This document shows positions 1-8,037 of a stretch of 64,000 nt of DNA, piece by piece; position 1 is the first letter of the stretch, and each line of letters opens with the position of its first letter. The stretch is taken from assembly GCF_002803155.1 (NCBI RefSeq), contig NZ_NNBP01000003.1:248001-312000 (forward strand), given 5' to 3'. Below the pieces are notes generated by a model. That model did no database searches. It was not told where the DNA came from and saw nothing but the letters and a program-made list of their open reading frames with translations. This DNA comes from Streptomyces sp. CB02959. Lineage in GTDB: Bacteria > Actinomycetota > Actinomycetes > Streptomycetales > Streptomycetaceae. Position numbers and translations under genes: made by a program.

Positions 1-583
1 AAGTCGTCGTCCAGCCGAAGGTGTGCAGCAGCCGGGCCAGGACGAGGGTGGAGATCAGATTGCCCGCCATGCCGACCAGGGCGGCGATCTGCGCGATCAT
101 CGGGCCGCGACGGGCCGGGAACCACCGGGAGCCCAGCCGCAGCACGCTGATGAACGTCATCGCGTCACCGCAGCCCAGCAGCGCCCGCGAGGCGAGCGCC
201 ATGCCGTACGAGTCCGAGAACGCGAAGCCGAACTGGCCCGCGGTGTAGAGCACCACGCCGAGGGCCAGGACCTTCTTCGCACCGAGCCGGTCGACCAGCA
301 GGCCGACGGGTATCTGCATGCCCGCGTAGACCAGCAGTTGCAGGATCGAGAAGGTGGACAGCGCGGAGGCGTTGATGTGGAAGCGGTGTGCGGCGTCCAG
401 GCCGGCCACACCGAGGCTGGTGCGGTAGGTGATCGCGACGAAGTAGACCGCGACACCGATGCCCCATACGGCTACGGCCTTCCGGCCGCCGGGCGGGTCC
501 GAGGGCAGCAGCCGGGCGCCGCCCCCGCCTATGCCGCCGGCGGGGCTGCCGCTTCCGGCGGCACCGTCGGCACGGCCGCTCAT
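1..583 (-). CDS. MFS transporter (C-terminal part lies outside the window)
   Basis: The frame gives about 194 residues of a major facilitator superfamily permease and runs off the left edge without a stop. After a Gly-rich cytoplasmic N-terminus comes a first membrane segment (AVAVWGIGVAVYFVAI), then the MFS loop-2/3 signature region (GLLVDRLGAKKVLALG), then further helices with a conserved RALLGCGDAMTF stretch. The ATG at 583 overlaps the stop of the upstream GntR gene by four bases (ATGA), so the two are translationally coupled and the regulator probably controls this transporter. Substrate is unknown; the RxFG-like Asp-Arg-Leu-Gly motif and family resemblance suggest an organic-acid or sugar-acid type anion symporter, but that is inference. 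Confidence 0.85.
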   Translation of the reverse strand, partial: MSGRADGAAGSGSPAGGIGGGGARLLPSDPPGGRKAVAVWGIGVAVYFVAITYRTSLGVAGLDAAHRFHINASALSTFSILQLLVYAGMQIPVGLLVDRLGAKKVLALGVVLYTAGQFGFAFSDSYGMALASRALLGCGDAMTFISVLRLGSRWFPARRGPMIAQIAALVGMAGNLISTLVLARLLHTFGWTTT

Positions 584-1272
584 CGCTCTTCCCCCTGCGC
601 GAGGTTGCGGACCCAGCTGACGTGCCGGTGCACGGCGTCGGTGGCGGCTTCGGCGTCACCGGCCCGCAGCGCCTCGAGGATCTCGGTGTGCTCGGCGATG
701 TTCTTGGCGATCCGGTCGGGGTGGGCGTGCATCACCGCGACGCCCATCCGCAGCTGCCGGTCCCGCAGTTGCTCGTAGAGCCGGTCCAGGATCTGGTTGC
801 CGGCACTGCGCACGATGGCGGCGTGGAAGGCGCGGTCGGTGACCGACACGGCGGCCAGATCGCCCGCCGCGGCCTGCTCCCGCATGGTCTCGACCAGCTC
901 GCTCAGCTCGTTGATCAGCGCCTCACCGGCGGGCACGGCCTTGCCCGCCGCGTGCTTCTCCACCAGCAGCCGGGTCTCGACGACGTCGGCGATCTCCTGT
1001 GCGGAGACCGGCAGGACCAGCGCGCCCTTCTTCGGGTAGAGCCTGATCAGCCCTTCGACCTCCAGCCGCAGCAGCGCCTCGCGCACCGGGGTGCGCGAGA
1101 CCCCCACCGCGTCGGCGAGCTCCCCTTCGGTGAGCAGCATCCCGCCCTCGTAGCGGCGCTCCAGGACGGCGTCTTTGATGTGGGTGTAGACCCGCTCGGC
1201 GGCGGGCGGATGTTTGGCGGGAACGGGACCGGTCTCCCTTGTGGGGGCGGTGGGCATGGGCGCTGATGGCAT
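580..1272 (-). CDS. GntR family (FadR/FCD subfamily) transcriptional regulator
   Basis: About 230 residues. The N-terminal winged helix carries the GntR pattern (AERVYTHIKDAVLERRYEGG, then LADAVGVSRTPVREALLRLE). The all-helical C-terminal FCD domain contains ETRLLVEKHAAG and a D-x3-H...H arrangement (DRAFHAAIV, later HTEILEALRAGD) expected to bind a metal and a small acid effector. An in-frame ATG at 1314 would place the likely operator inside the gene, so I start at 1272; 1257 is also possible. No Shine-Dalgarno precedes 1272, and a -10-like TATCCT ends six bases before it, which fits a leaderless mRNA. It overlaps the downstream MFS gene by four bases and likely regulates it and itself. Confidence 0.88.
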   Translation of the reverse strand: MPSAPMPTAPTRETGPVPAKHPPAAERVYTHIKDAVLERRYEGGMLLTEGELADAVGVSRTPVREALLRLEVEGLIRLYPKKGALVLPVSAQEIADVVETRLLVEKHAAGKAVPAGEALINELSELVETMREQAAAGDLAAVSVTDRAFHAAIVRSAGNQILDRLYEQLRDRQLRMGVAVMHAHPDRIAKNIAEHTEILEALRAGDAEAATDAVHRHVSWVRNLAQGEER

Positions 1273-1278
1273 GCACAC

Positions 1279-1298
1279 AGGATAGATACAACAGGTAT
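1279..1298 (-). promoter_or_regulatory. Putative -10 element and GntR operator of the GntR-MFS operon
   Basis: On the minus strand a TATCCT hexamer (1284-1279) ends six bases before the ATG at 1272. Immediately upstream lies a short inverted repeat ATAC-N5-GTAT (1286-1298), the size and base content typical of FadR-subfamily operators. An operator overlapping the promoter of the regulator's own gene points to autoregulation. No good -35 hexamer is visible. Confidence 0.4.
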
Positions 1299-1407
1299 GC
1301 GACCGGTGCGCCATTCCGCGATACGGACGATCAGCGGGGCGTTTGTCCTGGTAGAGGCGTTATGAGGGGGTGGCCGGGCCCCCGACGGGGCGCCGGCCGA
1401 CCGCCGC

Positions 1408-2259
1408 TCAGGCCGACATCAGCCCTTGCGCGACCAGGTGGTCCACCACCTGGCGATGGGCGGGCGCACAGCGCGCACGGGACTCCTGGCGGTCGAACCA
1501 CGCGTATTCGGCGATCTCCCGGCCGGGAGCCGGCTCGATGTCCTGCGGGCCGCCGGTGAAACAGGTCATGTGCAGCCGCCGACCGTTCTTGCCGTGCGCA
1601 ACGTCGTGGACGACGCACTCCTCCGACAGCTCGTCGGCAGAAATGCGCAGGCCGAGTTCCTCGGAGAGCTCCCGGGAGAGCGCCTCACGCGCGGTCTCCC
1701 CCGGCTCGTACTTGCCGCCGGGAAGGTAGAAGGTGTCGTTCCCCCGCGTCCGGACGCTCAGCAGCCGCCCGTCGCGCACATGCAGCCAGGACACCGACCG
1801 CAGCGGCGCCTCGCGTTCCACCGCGATCAGCGGGTGGCCGGTCTGCTCGTCGATCCGCCGCCCGCGCTCCGTGAAGCCCAGGTGCGCGTAGAACCGCCGG
1901 GCCCGGTCGTTCTCCTCGAAGACCTCAAGGGTCAGCGCGCCGTACCTCGCGGCCGCGTGCTCCACCAGCTTTTCGCCGGTGCCGCCGCCCTGCGCCTCCG
2001 GCGCCACGAACAGCCCGCCGATCTCGACACCGTCGTCGTCACCGCCCAGCAGACCGAGCAGCCCGATGACGGCACCCTCGCGTTCGGCGACCCAGTTCTC
2101 CGCCTGGACGAGATACACCTCGCGCAGGACCCGGGCCCGTTCCCCTTCGCCTTCTCCCTCGATGAACGGATGTGCCTGCTGCGACGCCATGGCCCACAGG
2201 TCGCACACCGCGTCCTGATCTGCGTCCCGATAGCGCCGGATGATCGTGTGACTGCTCAT
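1408..2259 (-). CDS. GNAT acetyltransferase fused to NUDIX hydrolase
   Basis: 283 residues in two domains. Residues about 1-140 are a GNAT fold: beta4/motif A is GGLFVAPEAQGGGTGEKLVE, with the Q-x-x-G-x-G acetyl-CoA pyrophosphate loop, followed by the NDRARRFYAHLGF motif B. Residues about 145-280 hold a complete NUDIX box, reading G-x5-E-x7-RE-L-x-EE-L-G-L in the stretch from FYLPGGKYEPGE to SEELGL, with the catalytic glutamates present. The reading frame extends 125 codons upstream, but ATG 2259 begins a normal GNAT N-terminus (MSSHTIIRRYRDADQ), so the extension is discarded. Each half looks active; substrates are unknown. A fused nucleotide-sanitising and acetylating enzyme is unusual, as these are usually separate genes. 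Confidence 0.85.
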   Translation of the reverse strand: MSSHTIIRRYRDADQDAVCDLWAMASQQAHPFIEGEGEGERARVLREVYLVQAENWVAEREGAVIGLLGLLGGDDDGVEIGGLFVAPEAQGGGTGEKLVEHAAARYGALTLEVFEENDRARRFYAHLGFTERGRRIDEQTGHPLIAVEREAPLRSVSWLHVRDGRLLSVRTRGNDTFYLPGGKYEPGETAREALSRELSEELGLRISADELSEECVVHDVAHGKNGRRLHMTCFTGGPQDIEPAPGREIAEYAWFDRQESRARCAPAHRQVVDHLVAQGLMSA

Positions 2260-2467
2260 TTCGCCGACCGTAAACAGCCGGGCCGACGGCGGCAAACGCA
2301 TTCCCGGACGACGCCCGCCCCCTCTCGGAAGGGGGACCCCAGAAGGACCCGTGGTCCGACTGAAGGTGTACGCGAGTCCGTACCTGACGCGTACGGATCG
2401 GGCCGGAATTCCATGGGTGAATGGAAGCACGGAACCGATACGGCCCACCGTACAAGGGGAGTTGACC

Positions 2468-2644
2468 ATGGAGTCCAGGACGCACACCGGCCGCCGCACC
2501 CGCAACGCCGTCGTGCTGGCCCTGATCGTCGCCGCCGTGTGGGCGGGCGCCGCGCTGACCCGTGGCGCCGCCCAGGTCGATCCGTCCGCCCCGACGGGCC
2601 CGGTGGCGCACTTCAGCCGCGTGGTAGATCTCATCCGCGGCTGA
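2468..2644 (+). CDS. Small single-pass membrane or secreted protein
   Basis: 58 residues. Basic N-terminus (MESRTHTGRRTRN), one hydrophobic segment (AVVLALIVAAVWAGAAL, residues about 13-29), then a short outside tail ending in VVDLIRG. The ATG is preceded by a strong AGGGGAG at proper distance, which favours it over a longer start at 2351 in the same frame. Diverges from the GNAT-NUDIX gene and converges on bkdC1. No family recognised. Confidence 0.6.
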   Translation: MESRTHTGRRTRNAVVLALIVAAVWAGAALTRGAAQVDPSAPTGPVAHFSRVVDLIRG

Positions 2645-2652
2645 GCAACGAC

Positions 2653-2709
2653 CAGGGGCGGTGTTTCACGTGAAACACACCGACTGTTTCACGTGAAACA
2701 CCGCCCCTG
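2653..2709. terminator. Bidirectional terminator hairpin containing two parS sites
   Basis: A perfect 25-bp inverted repeat (2653-2677 against 2685-2709) with a seven-base loop, sitting between the convergent small membrane protein gene and bkdC1. Such a stem would stop transcription from both sides. The stem arms are themselves built around the ParB-site palindromes listed separately. Confidence 0.75.
2663..2699. promoter_or_regulatory. parS: parS pair (ParB binding sites), cluster 1
   Basis: Two exact copies of the 14-bp palindrome GTTTCACGTGAAAC at 2663-2676 and 2686-2699, 23 bp start to start. This is the Streptomyces ParB target; ParB nucleates on these sites around oriC and spreads to build the segrosome. 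Both copies are flanked by T and A, giving a 16-bp match. Confidence 0.93.
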
Positions 2710-2750
2710 CTGCCGTGCCGGGCTCCGCCCGCACGGTCAGTCCCGCCGGC

Positions 2751-4232
2751 TCAGCCCCAGGTGATCAGCCGCTTGGGCCGCTCCAGGACCGCCGCGATGT
2801 CCGCGAGCAGCTTGGAACCCAGCTCGCCATCGATCAGCCGGTGGTCGAAGGAGAGCGCGAGCGTGGTGATCTGGCGCGGCTTGACCTTGCCCTTGTGGAC
2901 CCACGGCTGGAGCTTGATCGCGCCGACCGCGAGGATCGCCGACTCCCCCGGGTTGAGGATCGGCGTACCGGTGTCGACCCCGAAGACGCCGACATTGGTG
3001 ATGGTGACCGTGCCGCCGGACATCGCCGCCGGAGAGGTCTTGCCCTCGCGGGCGGTGGCCACCAGCTCGCCCAGCTCCGTGGCGAGCTGGGGGAGCGTCT
3101 TGGCACCCGCGTCCTTGATGTTCGGGACGATCAGACCGCGCGGAGTGGCCGCGGCGATCCCGAGGTTGATGTAGTCCTTGTAGACGATCTCCTGGTTCGC
3201 CTCGTCCCAGGCCGCGTTGACCTCCGGGTGCCGCTTGATGGCGACCAGGAACGCCTTGGCGACCAGCAGCAGCGGATTGACCCGCAGCCCGGCCAGGTCA
3301 GGGTCCTGCTTCAGCTCCTGGACGAGCTTCATCGTGCGGGTCACGTCGACGGTGATGAACTCCGTGACGTGCGGCGCGGTGAAGGCGCTGGCGACCATCG
3401 CCTGGGCGGTGGCCTTGCGCACGCCCTTGACCGGCACCCGCCGCTCGCGGACCGCGTCGAAGGCGGCGACGGGGGCCGCCACGGTCGGGACGCCCGGCTC
3501 GGGTGCGGCAGGCGCGACGGCCGGTGCCACCTCGGCCGGTGCGGCGGCCGCGTAGACGTCGTCACGGGTGATGACGCCGCCCGGCCCAGTCGGCACGACC
3601 GTCGCGAGGTCGATGCCCAGGTCCTTGGCGAGCTTGCGGACCGGGGGCTTGGCCAGCGGACGCCCGGCGGCCGGAGCGGAGGCGGCGGGCACCGACGGCG
3701 TCACGGGCACGGCCACCGGGGTGGCGGCCGGAGCCGGCGCGGCCCGCCCGTTCAGCTCCGCCTGGAGGCCGGCGGACACCGGCTCCGACTGGGCCGGCAC
3801 TCCTGGCTGCGACTTGCGTGCCCGGCGCTTGGTCGAGGACGGCGCGGCGCCGTAGCCGACCAGCACCGCCTGCCGGCCCTGCGGCTCGGCATCCTCCTCG
3901 GCCGCCTCGACGGGTGCCGCGGCCTGGCCGGGGCCGTCCTGGACGGGCCCGGCACCCGGGTCGGTGTCGACCGAGATGATCACGGTGCCGACATCGACGG
4001 TGATGCCCTCGTCGAAGTTCAGCGTGTGCACCACCCCGTCGTAGGGGATGGGCAGTTCCACGGCGGCCTTGGCGGTCTCGACCTCGCACACGACCTGGCC
4101 GTCGGTGACGGTGTCACCGGGCTTGACGTACCACTTGAGGATCTCGGCCTCGGTCAGGCCCTCGCCCACATCGGGCATCTTGAACTCGCGGATGCGCTGC
4201 ACGTTCGCGGCGCCGGCGGTCCCTGCAGTCAT
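2751..4232 (-). CDS. bkdC1: Branched-chain alpha-keto acid dehydrogenase E2 (dihydrolipoamide acyltransferase), copy 1
   Basis: 493 residues. The lipoyl domain is N-terminal, with the lipoylated Lys near residue 55 in VETAKAAVE. A long Ala/Pro linker leads to the E3-binding domain (KPPVRKLAKDLGIDLATV). The C-terminal acyltransferase domain ends with the catalytic His in SFDHRLIDG. It transfers branched acyl groups from E1-bound ThDP to CoA in the cytoplasmic complex. ATG 4232 has GAGGAGA upstream and is preferred over an in-frame TTG at 4250. The gap after bkdB1 is about 20 bp, so it closes a three-gene operon. It could act in the pyruvate complex, but paired E1alpha/E1beta genes argue for the branched-chain enzyme. 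Confidence 0.9.
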   Translation of the reverse strand: MTAGTAGAANVQRIREFKMPDVGEGLTEAEILKWYVKPGDTVTDGQVVCEVETAKAAVELPIPYDGVVHTLNFDEGITVDVGTVIISVDTDPGAGPVQDGPGQAAAPVEAAEEDAEPQGRQAVLVGYGAAPSSTKRRARKSQPGVPAQSEPVSAGLQAELNGRAAPAPAATPVAVPVTPSVPAASAPAAGRPLAKPPVRKLAKDLGIDLATVVPTGPGGVITRDDVYAAAAPAEVAPAVAPAAPEPGVPTVAAPVAAFDAVRERRVPVKGVRKATAQAMVASAFTAPHVTEFITVDVTRTMKLVQELKQDPDLAGLRVNPLLLVAKAFLVAIKRHPEVNAAWDEANQEIVYKDYINLGIAAATPRGLIVPNIKDAGAKTLPQLATELGELVATAREGKTSPAAMSGGTVTITNVGVFGVDTGTPILNPGESAILAVGAIKLQPWVHKGKVKPRQITTLALSFDHRLIDGELGSKLLADIAAVLERPKRLITWG

Positions 4233-4252
4233 GGTCACGACTCTCCTCAACC

Positions 4253-5236
4253 TCAGTACGCCAACGCACGGTCAACGGCGTCGAGCACCCGGTCCAGTCC
4301 CGGAAGGTACTCGTCCTCCAGCCTGGACGGCGGGTAGGGGGCGTGGAATCCGCCGACCCGCAGCACCGGTGCCTCCAGGTGGTAGAAGCACCGCTCGGTG
4401 ATGCGGGCGGCGATCTCCGCGCCCGAGCCGAAGAAGACCGGTGCCTCGTGGACGACGACCAGCCGACCGGTCTTCTCCACCGAGGACTGCACGGTGTCGA
4501 AGTCGATCGGGGAGAGCGAGCGCAGGTCGACGACCTCGACCGACTTGCCCTCCTCGGCCGCGACCTTGGCGACGTCCTCGCAGACCTTCACCATCGGGCC
4601 GTAGGCGACCAGCGTGAGGTCGGAGCCGGCGCGGGTGACCCGGGCCTTGTGCAGCGGGTCCGGGATCGACTCGGTGTCCAGGCGCGACTTGTCGTGGTAG
4701 CGGCGCTTGGGCTCGAAGTAGATGACCGGGTCGTCCCCGGCGATGGCCTGCTGGAGCATCCAGTAGGCATCGGAGGAGTTCGAGGGAGAGACGATCTTGA
4801 GGCCCGCGACGTGCGCGAAGAGCGCCTCGGGGGACTCGGAGTGGTGCTCGACGGCGCCGATGCCGCCCGCGTACGGGATGCGGATGACGACCGGCACCTT
4901 GACCTTGCCCAGCGCCCGCGCGTGCATCTTCGCGAGCTGGGTGACGATCTGGTCGTAGGCCGGGAAGACGAAGCCGTCGAACTGGATCTCCACGACCGGG
5001 CGGTAGCCGCGCAGGGCCAGGCCGATCGCGGTGCCGACGATGCCGGACTCGGCGAGCGGGGTGTCGATCACCCGCTCCTCTCCGAAGTCCTTCTGGAGTC
5101 CGTCGGTGACGCGGAAGACGCCGCCGAGCTTGCCGACGTCCTCGCCCATGATGAGGACCTTAGGGTCGGCCTCCATGGAGGCGCGCAGCGACGCGTTGAT
5201 CGCCTTGGCGATGGTGATCTTCTCGAAGACGGCCAT
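4253..5236 (-). CDS. bkdB1: Branched-chain alpha-keto acid dehydrogenase E1 beta, copy 1
   Basis: 327 residues, normal for the family. The N-terminal transketolase-like pyrimidine domain shows the GEDVGKLGGVFRVTDGL signature and the DTPLAESGIVGTAIGLAL stretch. Next come EIQFDGFVFPAYDQI and the EHHSESPEALF loop. The C-terminal transketolase domain (VVDLRSLSPID, VVVHEAP) binds E2. It forms the alpha2beta2 E1 that decarboxylates the keto acids of Val, Leu and Ile. Starts at ATG 5236, two bases after the bkdA1 stop, so translation is probably coupled. Confidence 0.92.
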   Translation of the reverse strand: MAVFEKITIAKAINASLRASMEADPKVLIMGEDVGKLGGVFRVTDGLQKDFGEERVIDTPLAESGIVGTAIGLALRGYRPVVEIQFDGFVFPAYDQIVTQLAKMHARALGKVKVPVVIRIPYAGGIGAVEHHSESPEALFAHVAGLKIVSPSNSSDAYWMLQQAIAGDDPVIYFEPKRRYHDKSRLDTESIPDPLHKARVTRAGSDLTLVAYGPMVKVCEDVAKVAAEEGKSVEVVDLRSLSPIDFDTVQSSVEKTGRLVVVHEAPVFFGSGAEIAARITERCFYHLEAPVLRVGGFHAPYPPSRLEDEYLPGLDRVLDAVDRALAY

Positions 5237-5238
5237 GG

Positions 5239-6456
5239 TCAGTTCCCCTCCGCGGCGGCATCGGCGTCGGCGAACGACGCCTGGTAGGCGGCGAACTGCG
5301 CGCGCTCCTCATCGACGAGCGCGTGCCCGTCGGCATAGACGTTCTCGAAGATCGCCAGGTGGTCCGGGTCGGGCATGGCCCGTACGACGTCGCGGACCCG
5401 CTTGCCCAGGGTCTCGCTCTCCTCGTCGATCGCCGCGAGGTAGGCGTCGTCGACGAGACCCTCGGCCTCCAGGTACTTCCGCAGCCGCAGGATCGGGTCC
5501 TTGGCCTCCCAGGCCAGCGTCTCCTCGTCGGCGCGGTACCGCGTCGGGTCGTCGGAGGTGGTGTGGGCACCCATCCGGTAGGTGAACGCCTCGATGAGCA
5601 TGGGGCCTTGGCCGGTGCGGGCCCGGTCCAGCGCCGCCTTGGTCACCGCCAGGCAGGCCAGCACGTCGTTGCCGTCGACCCGGACGCCGGGGAAGCCGAA
5701 GCCCTGGGCGCGCTGGTAGAGGGGGACGCGGGTCTGCTTCTCGGTGCGCTCGGAAATCGCCCACTGGTTGTTCTGGCAGAAGAAGACGACCGGTGCGTTG
5801 TAGACCGCGGAGAAGGTGAAGGACTCGGCGACATCGCCCTGGCTGGAGGCGCCGTCACCGAAATACGCGATGACCGCGGAATCCGCGCCGTCCTTCTGCA
5901 CGCCCATCGCATAGCCGGTCGCGTGCAGCGTCTGCGAACCGATGACGATGGTGTAAAGGTGGAAGTTGTTGCTGTTGGGGTCCCAACCGCCGTGGTTGAC
6001 GCCACGGAACATCCCCAGCAGGTTCGTCGGGTCGACGCCGCGGCACCAGGCCACCCCGTGCTCCCGGTAGGTGGGGAAGACGTAGTCGTCGTCACGCAGC
6101 GCGCGGCCCGAGCCGATCTGGGCGGCTTCCTGGCCCAGCAGCGAGGCCCACAGGCCCAGCTCTCCCTGCCGCTGGAGGGTGGTCGCCTCGGCGTCGAACC
6201 GCCGGGTGAGCACCATGTCGCGGTAGAGACCGCGCAGTTCCTCGGCAGAGAGGTCGATCGAGTAATCCGGGTGCTCGACCCGCTTCCCTTCCGGGGTCAG
6301 CAGTTGTACGAGCTGGTCCTGCTCCGCCTGGTCCGGCCCGGCGCTGTTCCCGGCCCTGGACTGCGCCGCCTTTTTCACCGGCGTCGCCTTTTTGGCGGTG
6401 GTGCGCTTGCTGCCGCCGCGGGCGGTTTTCCGCTCGGCAGTGCCTTCCACGGTCAC
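5239..6456 (-). CDS. bkdA1: Branched-chain alpha-keto acid dehydrogenase E1 alpha, copy 1
   Basis: 405 residues. The thiamine diphosphate fingerprint runs from GDGASSQGD (about residue 200) to the NN pair near residue 230. The YRMGAHTTSDDPTRYR phosphorylation-loop region is conserved. The GTG start at 6456 has GGAGGAG seven bases upstream. The first 40 residues are an unusual Lys/Ala/Arg-rich tail (KRTTAKKATPVKKAAQSR), absent from the second copy and from the catalytic fold. First gene of the bkdA1-B1-C1 operon, divergent from the response regulator. The products feed isobutyryl-, isovaleryl- and 2-methylbutyryl-CoA into fatty acid and polyketide starter pools. Confidence 0.92.
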   Translation of the reverse strand: MTVEGTAERKTARGGSKRTTAKKATPVKKAAQSRAGNSAGPDQAEQDQLVQLLTPEGKRVEHPDYSIDLSAEELRGLYRDMVLTRRFDAEATTLQRQGELGLWASLLGQEAAQIGSGRALRDDDYVFPTYREHGVAWCRGVDPTNLLGMFRGVNHGGWDPNSNNFHLYTIVIGSQTLHATGYAMGVQKDGADSAVIAYFGDGASSQGDVAESFTFSAVYNAPVVFFCQNNQWAISERTEKQTRVPLYQRAQGFGFPGVRVDGNDVLACLAVTKAALDRARTGQGPMLIEAFTYRMGAHTTSDDPTRYRADEETLAWEAKDPILRLRKYLEAEGLVDDAYLAAIDEESETLGKRVRDVVRAMPDPDHLAIFENVYADGHALVDEERAQFAAYQASFADADAAAEGN

Positions 6457-6763
6457 GTGCTGCTCCTCCGTCTGTCCGGCCCCCGGGGTCCGCCGGTGGC
6501 CGTTTGCGGCTCACCCGGTATCCGATACGGCGCACGGGGTGTGTGCGAACGCGGCCGGATCCGGGTGGAACAAAGCGCCCCGGAGTGGCCTGCTCATTGC
6601 ACGTTACCCATTGTCAAAGCCGAAGTGGAAATGGCGCTGACCTGCGATTTTGCTTGGATTTCCAAGTAAATCGTGAAGGCTGGTAACAACTCCTGGTCAC
6701 AGCGTTGCAGGCCACCGGGACAACGGCACGTTATATCGGTGACCTGGAGCACGGGAAGGGTTG
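6457..6763. other. Divergent intergenic region, bkdA1 / response regulator, with an inverted repeat
   Basis: 307 bp without a gene, AT-richer than its surroundings from about 6600 on. It holds an inverted repeat with perfect 6-bp arms, CTTGGA-TT-TCCAAG (6653-6666), a plausible operator for the neighbouring response regulator or for bkd control. No clear -35/-10 pair could be fixed. Confidence 0.4.
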
Positions 6764-7441
6764 ATGTGTGAGACTAGGGATGTGCGTGTAGACGGAAAAA
6801 TCACGGTTTTCCTGCTCGATGACCACGAAGTGGTCCGGCGGGGCGTCCACGAAATGCTGTCGGTCGAGGAAGACATCGAGGTGGTCGGCGAGGCCGGCAC
6901 CGCGGCTGATGCCCTGGTCAGGATCCCTGCGACACGTCCGGACGTGGCCGTGCTCGACGTCCGGCTCCCGGACGGCAGCGGCGTCGAGGTCTGCCGCGAG
7001 ATTCGCTCCCAGAACGAGGACATCAACTGCCTGATGCTCACCTCGTTCGCCGATGACGAGGCCCTCTTCGATGCGATTATGGCCGGTGCGTCCGGTTATG
7101 TCCTCAAGGCCATCCGCGGCAGTGAACTCCTCTCCGCGGTCCGCGACGTGGCAGCCGGAAAGTCGCTGCTCGACCCGGTGGCCACCGCCCGCGTCCTGGA
7201 ACGGCTCCGCGACGGCAGCGCCGCGAAGGGTGACGACCGGCTGGCGAGCCTCACCGAGCAGGAGCGCAAGATCCTCGATCTGATCGGCGAGGGACTGACC
7301 AATCGCGTAATCGGCGAACGACTCCACCTCGCCGAGAAAACGATCAAGAATTACGTTTCCAGCCTGCTTTCCAAGCTCGGCATGGAACGCCGCTCCCAGG
7401 CCGCCGCCTATGTCGCACGCATGCAGGCCGAACGGCGCTGA
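6764..7441 (+). CDS. NarL/FixJ-type response regulator
   Basis: 225 residues. The receiver domain has the acidic pair DD (residues 19-20), the phospho-acceptor Asp at about 65 (AVLDVRLPDG), the conserved Thr in MLTSF and the Lys in GYVLKA. The C-terminal LuxR helix-turn-helix is complete (LTEQERKILDLIGEGLTNRV...KTIKNYVSSLLSKLGM). No histidine kinase gene is adjacent, so it is an orphan. The position matches the S. coelicolor orphan regulator that, as I recall, receives phosphate from a kinase encoded elsewhere (the OsdK/OsdR-like DosR-type system). ATG 6764 has GGAAGGG close upstream; GTG 6782 is an alternative. Confidence 0.9.
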   Translation: MCETRDVRVDGKITVFLLDDHEVVRRGVHEMLSVEEDIEVVGEAGTAADALVRIPATRPDVAVLDVRLPDGSGVEVCREIRSQNEDINCLMLTSFADDEALFDAIMAGASGYVLKAIRGSELLSAVRDVAAGKSLLDPVATARVLERLRDGSAAKGDDRLASLTEQERKILDLIGEGLTNRVIGERLHLAEKTIKNYVSSLLSKLGMERRSQAAAYVARMQAERR

Positions 7442-7568
7442 CCAGGCGAAGAACTCCGGCCATGACCACGGAAGCGGTGATTCCGCGGCCGGAGAAAGGG
7501 ACCAACGTCCCACCGACCGGGGGCTGCCGCCCCTACCCGCCACCGCGCCGCACCGGCAGGGTGAAACC

Positions 7569-7985
7569 ATGCCCACCGACGTCTTCCGCGCCATCGAGCT
7601 GCTGAGCGGCACCCCCTACGGCCGGGTGTCGGCCAGCCGGCGGGCGCTCCCCTTCACCACCGTCACCCGGCACATCGTCGTCGACAGCCGCCTGCTCCTG
7701 CGGCTGCACCGCGGCTACGAGTACCACCGGGCGCTGGACGGCAGCGTCGTCGCGTACGAGGCCGACAACGTCAACAGCGGTGCGCGCGACACCTGGTCCG
7801 TGCAGTTCACCGGCACCGCCCGGGTCGTCGAGCCCACCCCGGCCGAGCGGGAACTGTTCGGCCGCACCCCGCGGTTGGCCGACGGGATCCCGTACGACGC
7901 GGTCTTCCTGCGCATCGAACCGGAATTCGTGACGCTGCATCACCTCACCGACGTCCCGGTCTACGGATACGCACACCCTCTGTAA
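7569..7985 (+). CDS. Pyridoxamine 5'-phosphate oxidase-like (PPOX) flavin-binding protein
   Basis: 138 residues with the split-barrel PPOX-family pattern: GTPYGRVSASRRALPFTTVTRHIV (strands 1-3), a buried His (LHRGYEYHRALDGSVVAYEADN), WSVQFTGTARVV, and a C-terminal LRIEPEFVTLHHL strand. Members bind FMN, F420 or haem. ATG 7569 follows GGCAGGG; a longer frame reaches back into the response-regulator gene and is rejected. It starts 127 bp after that gene on the same strand. In DosR-type regulons small flavoproteins are common targets, so a redox-stress role is an inference from context. Confidence 0.75.
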   Translation: MPTDVFRAIELLSGTPYGRVSASRRALPFTTVTRHIVVDSRLLLRLHRGYEYHRALDGSVVAYEADNVNSGARDTWSVQFTGTARVVEPTPAERELFGRTPRLADGIPYDAVFLRIEPEFVTLHHLTDVPVYGYAHPL

Positions 7986-8037
7986 GGCTTTCCGGGACAC
8001 CCACTCCACTGGGCGATGTTGATCTAACATCTGGCGC

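Noticed and set aside
2715..4337. 540-residue plus-strand frame opposite bkdC1
   Set aside because: Arg/Gly/Asp-rich shadow of the bkdC1 codons; no family resemblance.
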